DNA of 64,000 nt, taken from positions 3,454,501 through 3,518,500 of the forward strand of contig JBAJFG010000562.1 of NCBI GenBank assembly GCA_037903475.1, given 5' to 3'. Shown here piece by piece: positions 1 through 9,839 of this stretch. The DNA is from Ancylostoma caninum (taxonomy: Eukaryota; Nematoda; Chromadorea; Rhabditida; Ancylostomatidae). Positions within the stretch are counted from its first letter, which is position 1. Each line of letters opens with the position of its first letter. Below the pieces are notes generated by a model, which saw only the letters and a program-made list of their open reading frames with translations, did no database searches and was not told the DNA's origin. The position numbers and the translations under genes are program-made.

Positions 1-1250
1 ATTTAATTCCACCATTCTATTACATTCTATTACATGCATGTAAGGAATTACAAGTGGAGGAAAACACGTGGGTGGAATGATTATTGCAAAGCTTCAGTGA
101 ACAAACATGGATTTGATTAGACTGAATCAGCGAGCGGGTTGTGCAATTCTTATCAATGACGTCGCCCAAGTCGCAAAGTGACGCGACAACAGATTATTGC
201 CGTTCCGAAAGTGTAGCGTCAGCACCCACGCATAGTTTGGTCTTTGTAGGACAATTTATACTGTGAGCGTGTGTCTGACTTGCACCTGAGCCACGTCACG
301 GCCTATCTTTCATCGTATGCACGTATGCGCGCCGAACCAATACGCCTAGTATGAACTGCCCTTAGGTTTGCCACCAGGTTCTGATAAAAACAAAATTTCA
401 GACGTAAAAAATTTCCCTCCACAAAAAGAGCTCAAGACTGCAATGATAGGCGTCAGAGATGAAGAAATTGCATTCGGGTGGAGAGGAGACGAGGGAAAGG
501 GAGGAGCAAGATAGGGGCGGGGCCCTGATTGAAGCTACTAGAATTCTAAATTTAAATTGCAGAAAACGAACACCTGAAAAATTATAATTTAAAAGGAATC
601 AAAAGTTTGCTGATACAACATTTTCACCCTATTTATAGACAATGTTGGAAACATCTCTCCACTCCGGGTCACAATTGGCAGACGCATGAACTTAGGGTGT
701 AGAGCGTCGTACTAGGCAAACGCGGTGCAGCGGAGCAATGTAAGTGGTCACCTCTACAGAACGGCCAATCGCAGAGCTCCGCTGTGATTGGCCAATCCAG
801 GTACCACGCTAAACACTAACTAAAGTCGGGCTATTTTTGTGTGGGGGTCCAAGGAGCGGAATAGCAATGCAACTTCAGCTTGGTTACAAACAGTGTGATT
901 AAGTGACCAGTACCGTTTTTATTGTTTTATTCATACATTTATTCCGTCATTCACTTTTTATTTACTTTTTCTCTCATGTGCGCCCAACAAATGTCTGCAA
1001 GAAATAGAATAAAAGCACAAACAGAAGATGATTCCAAGAAAAACAAACCCAGGTTGCCCTTCTCCTACTGAAGTGAAAAGTCTTAAACCGAGATATGGAA
1101 TGTGGAACACATCGTAAAGTAAGAACACTGAAGAACAAGTCATGTAAGATGTAACAGTAATGCTTAGCGCTGGGCGGGTTTAGCGAAGAGTAGTGCAAAA
1201 AGCTGCTCAAGAACTCTCCTGCCATCCACACTACTCTTGACCCCTCTCCG
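1..1250. other. No gene recognised
   Basis: Mixed-composition DNA with short open frames only. No convincing exon pair, RNA gene or repeat boundary was seen. Confidence 0.5.
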
Positions 1251-1255
1251 GAGAC

Positions 1256-1390
1256 CTAAAAACCGTGGCTTGCATCGGTATGCATGGGTTCTGCATAGGA
1301 TTGAGAAAATCGTGCGTTTTTCTTGGAATTTGCACCGGATTTGCATCGAATTTGAAGCATGCATAGGTTTCGCATGGATTTGACCACTGC
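1256..1390. repeat. Half copy of the CCATGCAT-type repeat
   Basis: Starts CTAAAAACCGTGGCTTGCAT and ends GGTTTCGCATGGATTTGACC, matching motifs (AAAACCGTGTTTTGCATG, TGCATGGATTTTGCATGG) of the larger foldback at 5850-6240. Short reiterated GCATnGGTTnTGCAT words fill the interior. Confidence 0.55.
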
Positions 1391-1450
1391 TCACTATAAA
1401 ACTAATGATTCATAAAATTGTTTTATTTGCTTTGTACGAGCACGCATCTC

Positions 1451-1714
1451 CTCAGAACCCCAAAAACAAGTTGTCGGTTCAGCTTTGCCCAAGAACAACT
1501 TGCAAACAGGCTTTTAACTAGCAAATCGTTGTCGACAAGTTTGACGTCATCATGCCACTCAAAACCAAGTTGTCGACAAGCTTTTGGTCGGACAAGTTGT
1601 CGACAAGAAAGTGCCGAACCAAGTTGTCGACAAGCTTCTGGAAAAGCAAGTTTCAGATGCGATCAGAAACTTGCTCGCCAAATGCTTGTCAACAAGTTGT
1701 TTTTGGGGTTCTGA
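1451..1714. mobile_element. Foldback MITE built of TTGTCGACAA words
   Basis: The ends are inverted: CTCAGAACCCCAAAAACAA at 1451 and its reverse complement ending at 1713. Inside, the self-complementary word TTGTCGACAA recurs four times (about 1530-1635), with further AACTTG/CAAGTT words. A diverged relative in the opposite orientation is at 53710-53930. No coding capacity; the short plus-strand open frames are by-products of the repeat. Confidence 0.7.
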
Positions 1715-2462
1715 GTCATGCAAAACACAGTTCCTAAGTTTCCTGAGCCTCTGCAGCTTTTGCTAATGATAGAACCGGAGAAATAGACCGCTGGCGACAA
1801 CAAGAAAATATCTGCAACTCAAAAACATCGCAGTAACGCCGTTAGCGTTCTTGGCGACCATTGCGTCGCGATGGCAAGTGCGAAGCTTGTAATTCCACCG
1901 TTGCTATTTTTAATATATAATTAAATCAGCCAGAAAAATATGCTTAAATGCGTAAATTGGCAAGATCAGGGTTTAAGAAACCCTCATGACATGGATATAT
2001 TTTCAAAACATTCTAAAATAAGTTATCTTTACCTTAATAAGGTCTCAGGCCTCTGGCATACGTAATTAACCACGACTGTGTTGTCGGGACCGATAGCCTC
2101 AACCATTCTCATGCAACAGCTCCAATACGGGTAATCCATTCAGCGGAAATTCTTCTGGAGAAGAAGGTGCCTACATCGGAGTGATTTTAAGCTTATAAAA
2201 TGAGAAGAATCTTTAGGGAATCCTGATCACATTGGTATACACATTGCTTTCGGAACTGCCGAGAAACACCTTTCTGAAGCTCATCTTTTCGGAGAGATCG
2301 ATATGTGCGTTGCGACATCTGCCACAAGTTGCACTTCTAACACGTTAGATGCCAGCGATCAATATCACGGCTGCCACGCCATGACGCAACTCCGCAACTG
2401 GTCGCGACAGGCACCTCGAACTCTCAAAGAAGAAGGAATTCAAAATGGTTTTCTTCAGCATT

Positions 2463-2468
2463 TTTATT
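2463..2468 (-). terminator. Polyadenylation signal AATAAA
   Basis: The plus strand reads TTTATT, which is AATAAA on the minus strand. It lies just downstream of the candidate terminal exon of the minus-strand gene. The hexamer is common in AT-rich DNA, so position is the main support. Confidence 0.4.
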
Positions 2469-2525
2469 AAGAAATATGTATATTGTCGTGATCAGCGTCT
2501 CCTGGAGATTCCTATGATGATAAAA

Positions 2526-2586
2526 TCAACGGCAGTTCCAAGACACCGTCTTTAAACAGAGAGAAAGTGATGGGAACATAGAAGAA
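2526..2586 (-). CDS. Candidate terminal coding exon of the proline-rich minus-strand gene
   Basis: Reading the minus strand, a good acceptor (TTATTTCAG) lies at 2587 upwards. In the phase 2 required by the preceding exon, the frame stays open for about 19 codons to a TGA at 2526-2528. An AATAAA (plus strand TTTATT at 2463-2468) lies about 60 bases beyond the stop, as expected for a compact nematode 3' UTR. The tail is short, serine-rich and hydrophobic (SSMFPSLSL, KTVSWNC) and has no recognisable domain. The alternative is a different last exon inside the 2587-2984 interval, where an open frame ending HVVASVLRRLFP stops near 2625 but has only a weak acceptor. The splice and polyA signals are seen directly; assignment to this gene is inference. 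Confidence 0.4.
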
Positions 2587-2984
2587 CTGAAATAATTCGA
2601 GCAGAGATCAATAAATATTCAGGCTGATCAAGGGAATAGGCGACGTAACACGGATGCAACTACGTGAGGAACGCCCTCATGCAGCCACTTTAACCTCGAG
2701 AATTCCCGTATCACTTCTTTCGGTCGATGGATCTGCCCTTTAGTGTAAACCCGATTCCTTTCAAGAGCTCGTTCTCACCTTGCAATACCTTACTTCAATG
2801 ATACTGTGACGCTACGAATAATTCTTCTCTTCGTTATCGACTTAAATTGTCCAGAAAATTGTTGCATCCATTCTCACGAGATACCAGAGATACTTTACTC
2901 TGTTCTGTATTCTAAGAAACTGGGGCTTTCCCTAGAATTCCAGCCGTATCCATACCCTCATAATTTCATGGAAAAGGAACTCAC

Positions 2985-3212
2985 GTCTCCGACCTCCGAT
3001 CCCTTGCGGTTGTCGGCTCGCTGCCGGCGGTTTTGTACGTTCCAGAACTCTCAGCGGAACAATCCACAACGCTTCCATCTATCGTAAGAGTATCCGAGCT
3101 GTAGTCGATCTGCTCGTAGCACTCATAGTCGTCGTCATCGGGATCTTCATGCGATTGAGGAGGCAGCGGTAGAGGGATAGTGGGGACACTGGAATGAACG
3201 TCTCTCATTTGG
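2985..3212 (-). CDS. Exon of proline-rich gene: acidic tyrosine-motif segment
   Basis: A 228-base exon on the minus strand. The acceptor is TAAGGCAG and the donor is the near-perfect AC|GTGAGT at 2985/2984. It enters and leaves in phase 2. The product begins QMRDVHSS, continues through a polyproline stretch (IPLPLPPQ) and an acidic patch (EDPDDDDYECYEQIDYSSD), then a Ser/Thr-rich stretch ending TARDRRSE. Two to three tyrosines in an acidic context resemble phosphotyrosine/SH2 sites, and LPLPPQ resembles an SH3 ligand; both are analogies and no domain is recognised. Codon use (GAC GAC GAC TAT GAG TGC TAC GAG) is unlike the surrounding AT-rich noise. It is separated from the previous exon by a 582-base intron carrying a MITE (3360-3720). 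Confidence 0.7.
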
Positions 3213-3359
3213 CTGCCTTAGGTGATTAATCGTAGGCAATTCTCGATTGTCTTGCTCATATTTTTTGACGTTGAACTCTATTGTTTTGCCTGGTTTACTC
3301 ACATTCTAACAAAGAAATAAAAAATAAATAAATTTCAATCTCTGCCATAGAAAATCAGT

Positions 3360-3720
3360 CAATACTGCCCGTAACTTTTGCGAAAAAAAAAGGTTAAAAA
3401 CCGAAAAAATATGTGAGGAATGAGGCTTCTAAACACGATCATTGGATTTCGCTCAACTCTCGGTTTTTAACGTTTTTTCAGATTTTGACCTGATTGCTGA
3501 AATTTTGAAAAATTTTCAAATTTTTGAAAAAGTAAATGTTTTGAAGGCGAAGTTGAGGTAATTCTATATGCTGTTCAGTTCCAATCTTGATGAGGAATCC
3601 GAAAGCGTGCTCAGATTTAGAAAAGCTTCATTTTGAAAGGGTTACAGTACTGCGACGGTTTGTTAACGATTACTCCGTCGCCACCCGTTTTTTTTCTCGC
3701 AAAAGTTACGGGCGGTATTG
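3360..3720. mobile_element. CAATAC-ended MITE, deleted copy, intronic
   Basis: It begins CAATACTGCCCGTAACTTTT and ends with the inverted counterpart AAAAGTTACGGGCGGTATTG followed by TA. The interior from about 3410 matches the right half of the element at 62025-62593, including the stretches ATTTTGAAAAATTTTCAAAT and GATGAGGAATCCGAAA. Compared with that full foldback, most of the left arm is missing. It sits inside an intron of the minus-strand proline-rich gene. No transposase is present, so mobilisation would need to be in trans. Confidence 0.85.
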
Positions 3721-3794
3721 TATATACATACGCCTTATGTGCTTATCGTTAGAATAATGTGCTCAAAATACTGAGCTGATCTTCGGCTCTTTAC

Positions 3795-3932
3795 CTGGGT
3801 CTTGGTCTCTCATCAGGAACCGTGGAAGGTGGCAACCTCGGTGAAGCATCCTCGGGAGAGGGCAGTTGCTGATAGATATTGTCTGAGATCGTCTCCACGT
3901 TTAAACTGGAACTGGAATTCACTCGGTAGAGT
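3795..3932 (-). CDS. Exon of proline-rich gene: IYQQLPSP segment
   Basis: A 138-base minus-strand exon with acceptor CTCTTTAG and donor CCCAG|GTAAAG, phase 2 in and out. The product starts LYRVNSSSSLNVETISDN, contains DNIYQQLPSPEDASP (a tyrosine in a context like SH2 or adaptor-binding sites) and ends LPPSTVPDERPRP. It is hydrophilic with no membrane segment and is predicted to be disordered. It joins in frame to the exons at 4092-3997 and 3212-2985. All three length and phase relations hold without forcing, which is the main support. The family is not recognised. Confidence 0.7.
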
Positions 3933-3996
3933 CTAAAGAGGAGAGAAATTGGCTGAATAATTGAAAAAACTGCAAAAATACAGCAGAAAGGGGTAC

Positions 3997-4092
3997 CTAG
4001 GATTATTCTCCGTAGTTTGGTCTCGTGCAACAAGCCTGGCTGGCTTTTTTGGCGGCGGTGGAGGAGGTGGGGCCAGCCTAGGGCGGGAATTT
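3997..4092 (-). CDS. Exon of proline-rich gene: polyproline SH3-ligand-like segment
   Basis: A 96-base minus-strand exon. The acceptor is CTATTTTCAG and the donor is CCTAG|GTACCC, phase 2 in and out. It encodes NSRPRLAPPPPPPPKKPARL then VARDQTTENN. The run of seven prolines flanked by basic residues is typical of SH3 or profilin/EVH1 ligands in cytoskeletal adaptors and receptor tails; this is general knowledge of such motifs, not a family match. The antisense strand shows a glycine-rich open frame here that is only the shadow of this exon. Confidence 0.7.
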
Positions 4093-4179
4093 CTGAAAAT
4101 AGCGTTCGTTGTTGCGGTGGTGACTTCTACGGAAACCACGGCGCAAATGCGTCATTGAAACATACGTGGTTAATGTACC

Positions 4180-4440
4180 CAAATTTACTCTTCGTATGGC
4201 ACCAATCAACATACCTACGTGTGATCATCCCCATGGGTATGGGATTACCCATACCTTCAGTAGTACATCCCGGCCAAAGGCAAGTGAATGAGAGAAGGGA
4301 AAAATGCAAGGAAAAGGGGTAATTTCTGTTGGGTCTGCATGAAGCTTGGATTACCCAGTGTAAAAGTCTCGATGTCCGTATTAAAGATAGGCGAGTTTGG
4401 GAATGTTAACAGTTTTACCATAGGTAACCTCAATGATGAA
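4180..4440. repeat. ACCC/GGTAA family repeat, diverged copy
   Basis: Contains TGTACCCAAATTTACTC, the palindromic ATCCCCATGGGTATGGGATT, and farther right TTTTACCATAGGTAACCTCA followed by ATGATG. The same words occur in the same order in the copies at 23758-24050 and 36690-36870. It lies in the intron upstream of exon 4092-3997. Confidence 0.55.
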
Positions 4441-4701
4441 TAGGGATTAATAATGAAAGGAGAAGAACTTTAAAAGATCGGCAATGGGGACTATGGAGAG
4501 AAAAATTATACTGGTTGAATACCAAAATATCTGGAAAACCCTAAAAATATCAAAAACATTTTTTAAGAATATGAGGAGGGAAAACGGGCGAAAGAAGAAG
4601 GAATTATAAAAAAAAGTTCAAAAACAAATATCCAACCCCTAGAAACATTGAGCAGTATCAAAATATGATCTAAGAAAAGAAAGGAAACATCATGCACGAA
4701 C

Positions 4702-4911
4702 CTGCTCGTTGACGGCGTACTAAACACCGTCAAGACTTCCGCGACTTCCGTAGCGTTGTCATTTGTTTGCTCGCGGGGCGTGGAGGGCTCACGCTCCGGA
4801 AGCGGACTCCTCTTTGAGGAAGGCCCTGGTTGACTGCACTTGCTCCACGTCATCGCCCGCTGGGCAAGGTCTTGCGGTTTTTGTGGAGGAGGTGGTTTGT
4901 CGCGGCGTGCT
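4702..4911 (-). CDS. Exon of proline-rich gene: KPPPPQKP segment
   Basis: A 210-base minus-strand exon. The acceptor is TTTTCCCATTCAG and the donor is GAGCAG|GTTCGT. The only fully open frame enters and leaves in phase 2. It begins ARRDKPPPPQKPQDLAQRA, continues MTWSKCSQPGPSSKRSPLP and EREPSTPREQTNDN, and ends TEVAEVLTVFSTPSTS. It is rich in Pro, Ser and charged residues and so looks disordered. With the next three exons it forms a continuous 224-codon segment. The upstream partner must also end in phase 2; the exon candidate at 12975-12878 meets that condition but lies 8 kb away. Confidence 0.65.
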
Positions 4912-5065
4912 CTGAATGGGAAAACACGCTGGATTTATCCGTTACATCGTTGGATTTCGTTATTTTTGCATTGCTCAGATAACTGCGTAGAAAACGGCTG
5001 CTTTTCAGAAAAAAATAAACAAGTAAACAATCATGTAAGAGTGCATTGGAGCTTTTAAAAATCAT

Positions 5066-5250
5066 AGGAAACTCCAGGGGTCTGGTCCCGCTCCCACGCA
5101 CCATACTACGTCGTTGACCAGTTGAAACGGTGATTACAAAGGAAGGTGTGGATGCGCAGACGGTTAGAGGACGTTGACGCAGATGATGTGCCGCGTGTGA
5201 ACGGGTCCGGACCACTTGAACCCACTACAGATCTGTTGCGGTTTTCCCCA
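5066..5250. other. Conserved-looking block, unassigned
   Basis: A GC-richer stretch with no stop over 120 codons in one minus frame, but without a convincing acceptor/donor pair in phase with exon 4911. It may be intronic repeat or part of an unrecognised exon. Confidence 0.25.
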
Positions 5251-5849
5251 AATGCAAACAAAAGAATCGTTCGAGTTTTAAATTTGTTGACGTTTCAACG
5301 TCAAATTAGAATTCCCAACATGTTTTGTCGGCACACCATCATAAATTAGACATGTTACGGAAATTGTTTAACGAAAACAGAACGGAACGGCTAATCATCT
5401 CCCGCTGCGCTTTTCGTCACAAATTAGAGAAAATTCATGTACGGAATAGGGTTTGTGCTCCACGGACAATAAAAAATTAGGTGAGTTTGAAGTTGAAAAC
5501 TAACCGGGGTTTAATTTCAACTGGTAGCACAGTGCAAAGGTTTGAGTGCGCTGATCCACATTTTCTCATTGCGTATGGCTCTGAAAAATGACAAAGTTAC
5601 GTTTAAAGTAGGCATAATTATACTGGAATTCCCCTCAATACAACTGAAGGATTGTTCGCGAGCAAATTAACTTCTCAATGTATGTTCGAGTCTAGTAGGT
5701 TCATGAAAGGCATGTTTTTCTCTGAAATTCCTCCGCTAACCAAAGATGTGTATGCGTCTCAGATTTAGCACATTTTTTGCATCTTCCAAAAACTCGACTG
5801 AAAGCTCAAATCCGGAGATTAGACGAGTACCTATACTTACTCAGAAAAC
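5251..5849. other. No gene recognised
   Basis: AT-rich intron-like DNA. Nothing supported. Confidence 0.5.
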
Positions 5850-6240
5850 TTAAAAACCGTGTTTTGCATGGGATTGAAAGATGCGAATCCCACGATTAAG
5901 ATATGCAATCATTTAATCAATAGTTCTAAACCACCAACGGTCAAATCTATGCAAAACCTATGCATACCCCTGCAAAACACATACATACCCATGTGTATCC
6001 AAAAATCCGATGCAAATAATTTGATACAGAACGTACAAAAAATCCATGCATACCCATGCAAATCCCAAGCAAGGCCCATGCAAAATCCATGCATATCCAT
6101 GGGTATGCATGGATTTTGCATGGAGTGACTATTGCCGGTATAGAATTATTGATTAAAAAACCGTGTTTTGCATGAACACGTATGTCTTAATCGTGGGATT
6201 TGCTTCTTTCAATCTCATGCAAAACACTATTTTCTTTTCA
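5850..6240. mobile_element. Foldback element with nested CCATGCAT palindrome
   Basis: The left end (AAAAACCGTGTTTTGCATGG, then GATTGAAAGATGCGAATCCC and ACGATTAAG) is repeated inverted at 6170-6230. The centre (about 6073-6123) is a near-perfect palindrome around ATCCATGGGT flanked by TGCATGGATTTTGCATGG and its complement. Repeated (A)CCCATGCA words give apparent open frames on both strands. Non-coding. Confidence 0.7.
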
Positions 6241-6249
6241 AGTCCCCTG

Positions 6250-7950
6250 AGTACTGCGAAGATAGATTCTAGAACTAATGATCTCCAATAAACGCTGAAG
6301 ATTCGAGTTCTTGGGAGTATACATGGATGAGGGTTGTACTTTTGTGGGCAAAATCTTTCTTCCTGGTGCTGATCTTGTACGTCAAATCTTTTGTTGCTTC
6401 CATTTTTTGCTCACATAGGCAATCATTTTTGCTCATCGACGCTCGTGGAGAGTTATCCCTAACGCAATCCCCGCCTTTTCACTCGCCTGCTAATCCTCCC
6501 AAGTGTTACAAGCTCAAGGCTTGCTAAATAATTAGTTTGTTGCAAAGCTATCAAAAAGCTTTTTCTTCCGCTTACAGAGGAATTTATATCCACATCATCA
6601 TCAGTCTCCACAATTTTTTTCCTTTCCTTCTGTAGTTGTCTTTTTTTTCTTCCTCGAACAGTTGTCACACTGGTTGACACTACATACGTATGTTCCTGAT
6701 TTTTCATTGATTATTAACTGTTCATTTGCATCTTAGCGTGCATGTCATAAACAAATAAATAAAAAATAAACAAAATTTTCCCATTTGATATGTTTTACTG
6801 CGTTTGGCACGTCAAGGTGATGGCGCATGGTAAATACATATATGGATAAATAAACTTTAGTGCTGAAAAGTGGTGAAAATGAAAGAAAATTTACACACGT
6901 ACGTATGACCAGTTCTATGAACCTTCGACATAAGTTGGAACTTGAGGAAAGGAACTACCAAGTTGAACAAAGGTAACAGTTAAAACAGTAAACTGGACGC
7001 TAGGATTGGAGCATGTACATAGTATATAGAGAAGAGGAAAAAATGCTCCATCAAAGAGAGAGAGAGGAAGAAAGAAGGCAAGAAAAGATAAAGATGAAGA
7101 CCAGTAATGAATTCTTATGTGCAAATATACTAGTGAGACGCACTGTAGAAATTATTTGAAATTCTGACGCATGCATCTAAACTGGATGCAGGATATCATG
7201 GTCATAGAAGCTGGGATTCATGAAAATATTTGGAACCCTTCTTCTAGATTAGTACAAGGAATCCAGAAATGCATAACAGAAATGGGCACTTTTCAATAAC
7301 AAGTGACTGTTGCCCTTTGTATCGCAGTCTGAGCTGAAAACTGCACATATGTAGTAGATAACGTTAAGGACTTCGATATAATTCACTTGTCCTCAGCACT
7401 GGTCGCAATTTCACAATTGAGATACGCAGATTTCGAGTAGTTGTATCTTATTTCCCGGATATTTTTTCAGACAGCCAGATCTACATAGATAACGGTGAAA
7501 AGTAGCAGAGTGGCAAATTTTGGTGTTACGAAACGAGAACTTTAGGGCGGTTTACCGCTCTAAGAGGACGATTTCGAGTTGAGACGGCACGGGAGAAACA
7601 ATAAAATCGTTCGCCTAACAACCAGGTTGGTGTAGGAATAACACAGAAGTATGTGAATTCGGCAAATGCGAGAGAGTTGAGGCAGCCCTGAAACTCCTTT
7701 TTTCACCTCACAACTCGTTTTCGCTGTAACCTCCAACTCTGAAAAATAGCACGATCGAAATTCAAGAGCTAAAGAGACTTAGGAGAATTGGAAACTACCG
7801 AACAGGAAAATATTGAATTTTTGCCTGAGTCAGTAGTTTTCTTGGCAAAAAAAACTGGTAATCCACTACTACTTATTTTTTGGAGAAGTTTCCTGTAAGC
7901 TGGTCTAGATCCATAACCCCGTCCCAACCATTAACCCGTCCAGGTTCCTT
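6250..7950. other. No gene recognised
   Basis: AT-rich DNA with scattered short open frames and a short CA tract at about 7952-7963. No splice-supported exon was found. Confidence 0.5.
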
Positions 7951-8035
7951 CCACACACACACACCTCATCAAGGGCAAAAATGCTCCACTTCTTATTTTT
8001 AAATATTTACTACCACCAGAGGGGAAACCTGTATT

Positions 8036-8275
8036 ACTTACTATTACTATTACTATTTACTATTTACTATTCCATTTGCCTACTATATTTTTATTTTTAT
8101 TATTATATTTACTATTATTATTATTTAATATTTATTACTATTACTATTCATTTAGTATTTATTACTATTTATTCAATATTTATTACTATTTATTATTATT
8201 TAATATTTAATACTTACTATTATTTAACATTTTTATTTACTATAATATTTAATGTACATTATCTTATTATCTTAT
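8036..8275 (+). repeat. TTTACTATTA low-complexity tract
   Basis: An irregular reiteration of TTACTATT, TTTATTATT and ATATTTA words, almost free of G. The 130-codon frame across it (runs of Leu/Tyr/Ile/Phe) is an artefact of composition. Confidence 0.85.
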
Positions 8276-9596
8276 TAGCTATGTACTGTGAACCCATTTA
8301 CATCAGCTTACTATCCATGTACTGTAAACCTACTTATAATAACTTAACATGTACTGTGAACAAATTTTTTTAGGTCGAGTTGAAAGTCGTCTTCTGCACA
8401 ACTGGAATTTTTACATGTTTAGGATTAGCGCGCTGAGCATCGACAGTGCTGTTAAACAGGCCAGATGACCCCTATTTCCGAGACAGAAATAGCTGACCCT
8501 GTGTATATAGACAGATATAAAAGGTTGTGGCGAGACTTGCAGCGAATGATTCTATTCCTATCGTTCAATGAGGAAAGCGAGAATGATGATTTGAAACAAG
8601 TGGAATTCATAGGTACATAGCTAAGCAATGGGTGCATTTTGAGGGTAAAAATGCGAAATTATTGAATTGATTCGGCCCAAAACTTATCATTCTGTGACGT
8701 AATTGCTATGAAACACTAGGTTTCTGAGAGAGCTACGACTTTAACGAGTTGCCCTCTCCAGAAAGAAGTACTTTTGGCCTCATGCTCGTTGCGAATAATC
8801 AGGTGGAAAAATTCCAGTGGATTTCGCTTAATTTCCAGAGATTTACGTGTAATTTTCGGGCGAAATCGGTAAATATTTGGGATAAAAATGAGCGAAATCT
8901 GCTTGGAAGCACAAGTAATCTACTGGAGTATTTTCACCTGAGTAGCCTCCAAAAAAGAGTAAACAAGCCATCCAATACCATTGTGAAACCCTTATTATTT
9001 TCATTAGAAATTTGGGCAACCATGTACATACGTACCTAAAGATACCTTTTGAAAAACGTTATGTGTTAGCATATTTGAGAAGATTTGCATATGTCAAGGA
9101 ACATGTCCCTTTATGCTTTTTTGAGCAAAGCAGCCAAAACCCTCCGCTTAGAAACAGTGGATTTTTCTGAAGATTACGAAATTTAGTAAAAAAAAAAAGG
9201 AATTTTTCTATGAATAACGAAGCCTTACGAATATAATTTTCATTGGGTTTCCCAGCCAAAGATCGCCGTTGTACAAAATTTCGTACGGTTCCGAAGAAGC
9301 ACTAAAAGCAGCGACGAAGAAACTGATAAAACGGCGCCGCTAAGAGGAGTGGACAGCTGCTCGATAAGTCCAGCAATGGATTACCGCCAAAACGAAACGG
9401 GAACCACTTACTCATCAGAGGATGAGTCACTATGGCTGCACTTAAGCCTCTGGAACGAAAATAAAGAGTGAGTACAACAAATCAAAAAAATATGGACAGA
9501 ACGGACAGAATTGAACGTGGCTGAGTGTAAAGCAAGAATGAAGATGAAAATGCATGAATGAGAGGATGAAGGATGATTTACTGGTGTGAAAAAATA

Positions 9597-9830
9597 AATG
9601 AATAATGAATGAATGAATGAATGAATGAAGGAGCGAATGAATGAATGAATGAATGAATGAATGAATGAATGAATGAATGAATGAATGAATGAGTGAGTGA
9701 GTGGACAATTGAATGAATGAATGGATGAATGAATGAATGAATGAATGAATGAATGAATGAATGAGCGAATTAATTAATTAATTAATTAATGGTTGAATGA
9801 GTGAGCGAATGAATGAATAACTGTATCGAA
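9597..9830 (+). repeat. (GAAT)n microsatellite
   Basis: Long runs of GAAT/ATGA with interruptions (GAGCGAAT, GAGTGAGTGAGTG, AATTAATTAATT). The minus strand reads as Ser-Phe-Ile-His repeats, an artefact. Confidence 0.95.
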
Positions 9831-9839
9831 TATCAACCG

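Noticed and set aside
3961..4322. Plus-strand glycine/tryptophan-rich frames
   Set aside because: Antisense shadow of the polyproline exon at 4092-3997, which has proper splice sites and phase.
5859..6128. Cys/Met/Pro-rich open frames on both strands
   Set aside because: By-products of repeated CCATGCATACCC words in a foldback.
7981..8373. 130-codon Leu/Tyr/Ile-rich plus-strand frame resembling a membrane protein
   Set aside because: Low-complexity TTTACTATTA tract. Composition alone explains the hydrophobicity.
9442..9708. Ser-Phe-Ile-His repeat protein on the minus strand
   Set aside because: Translation of the (GAAT)n microsatellite.
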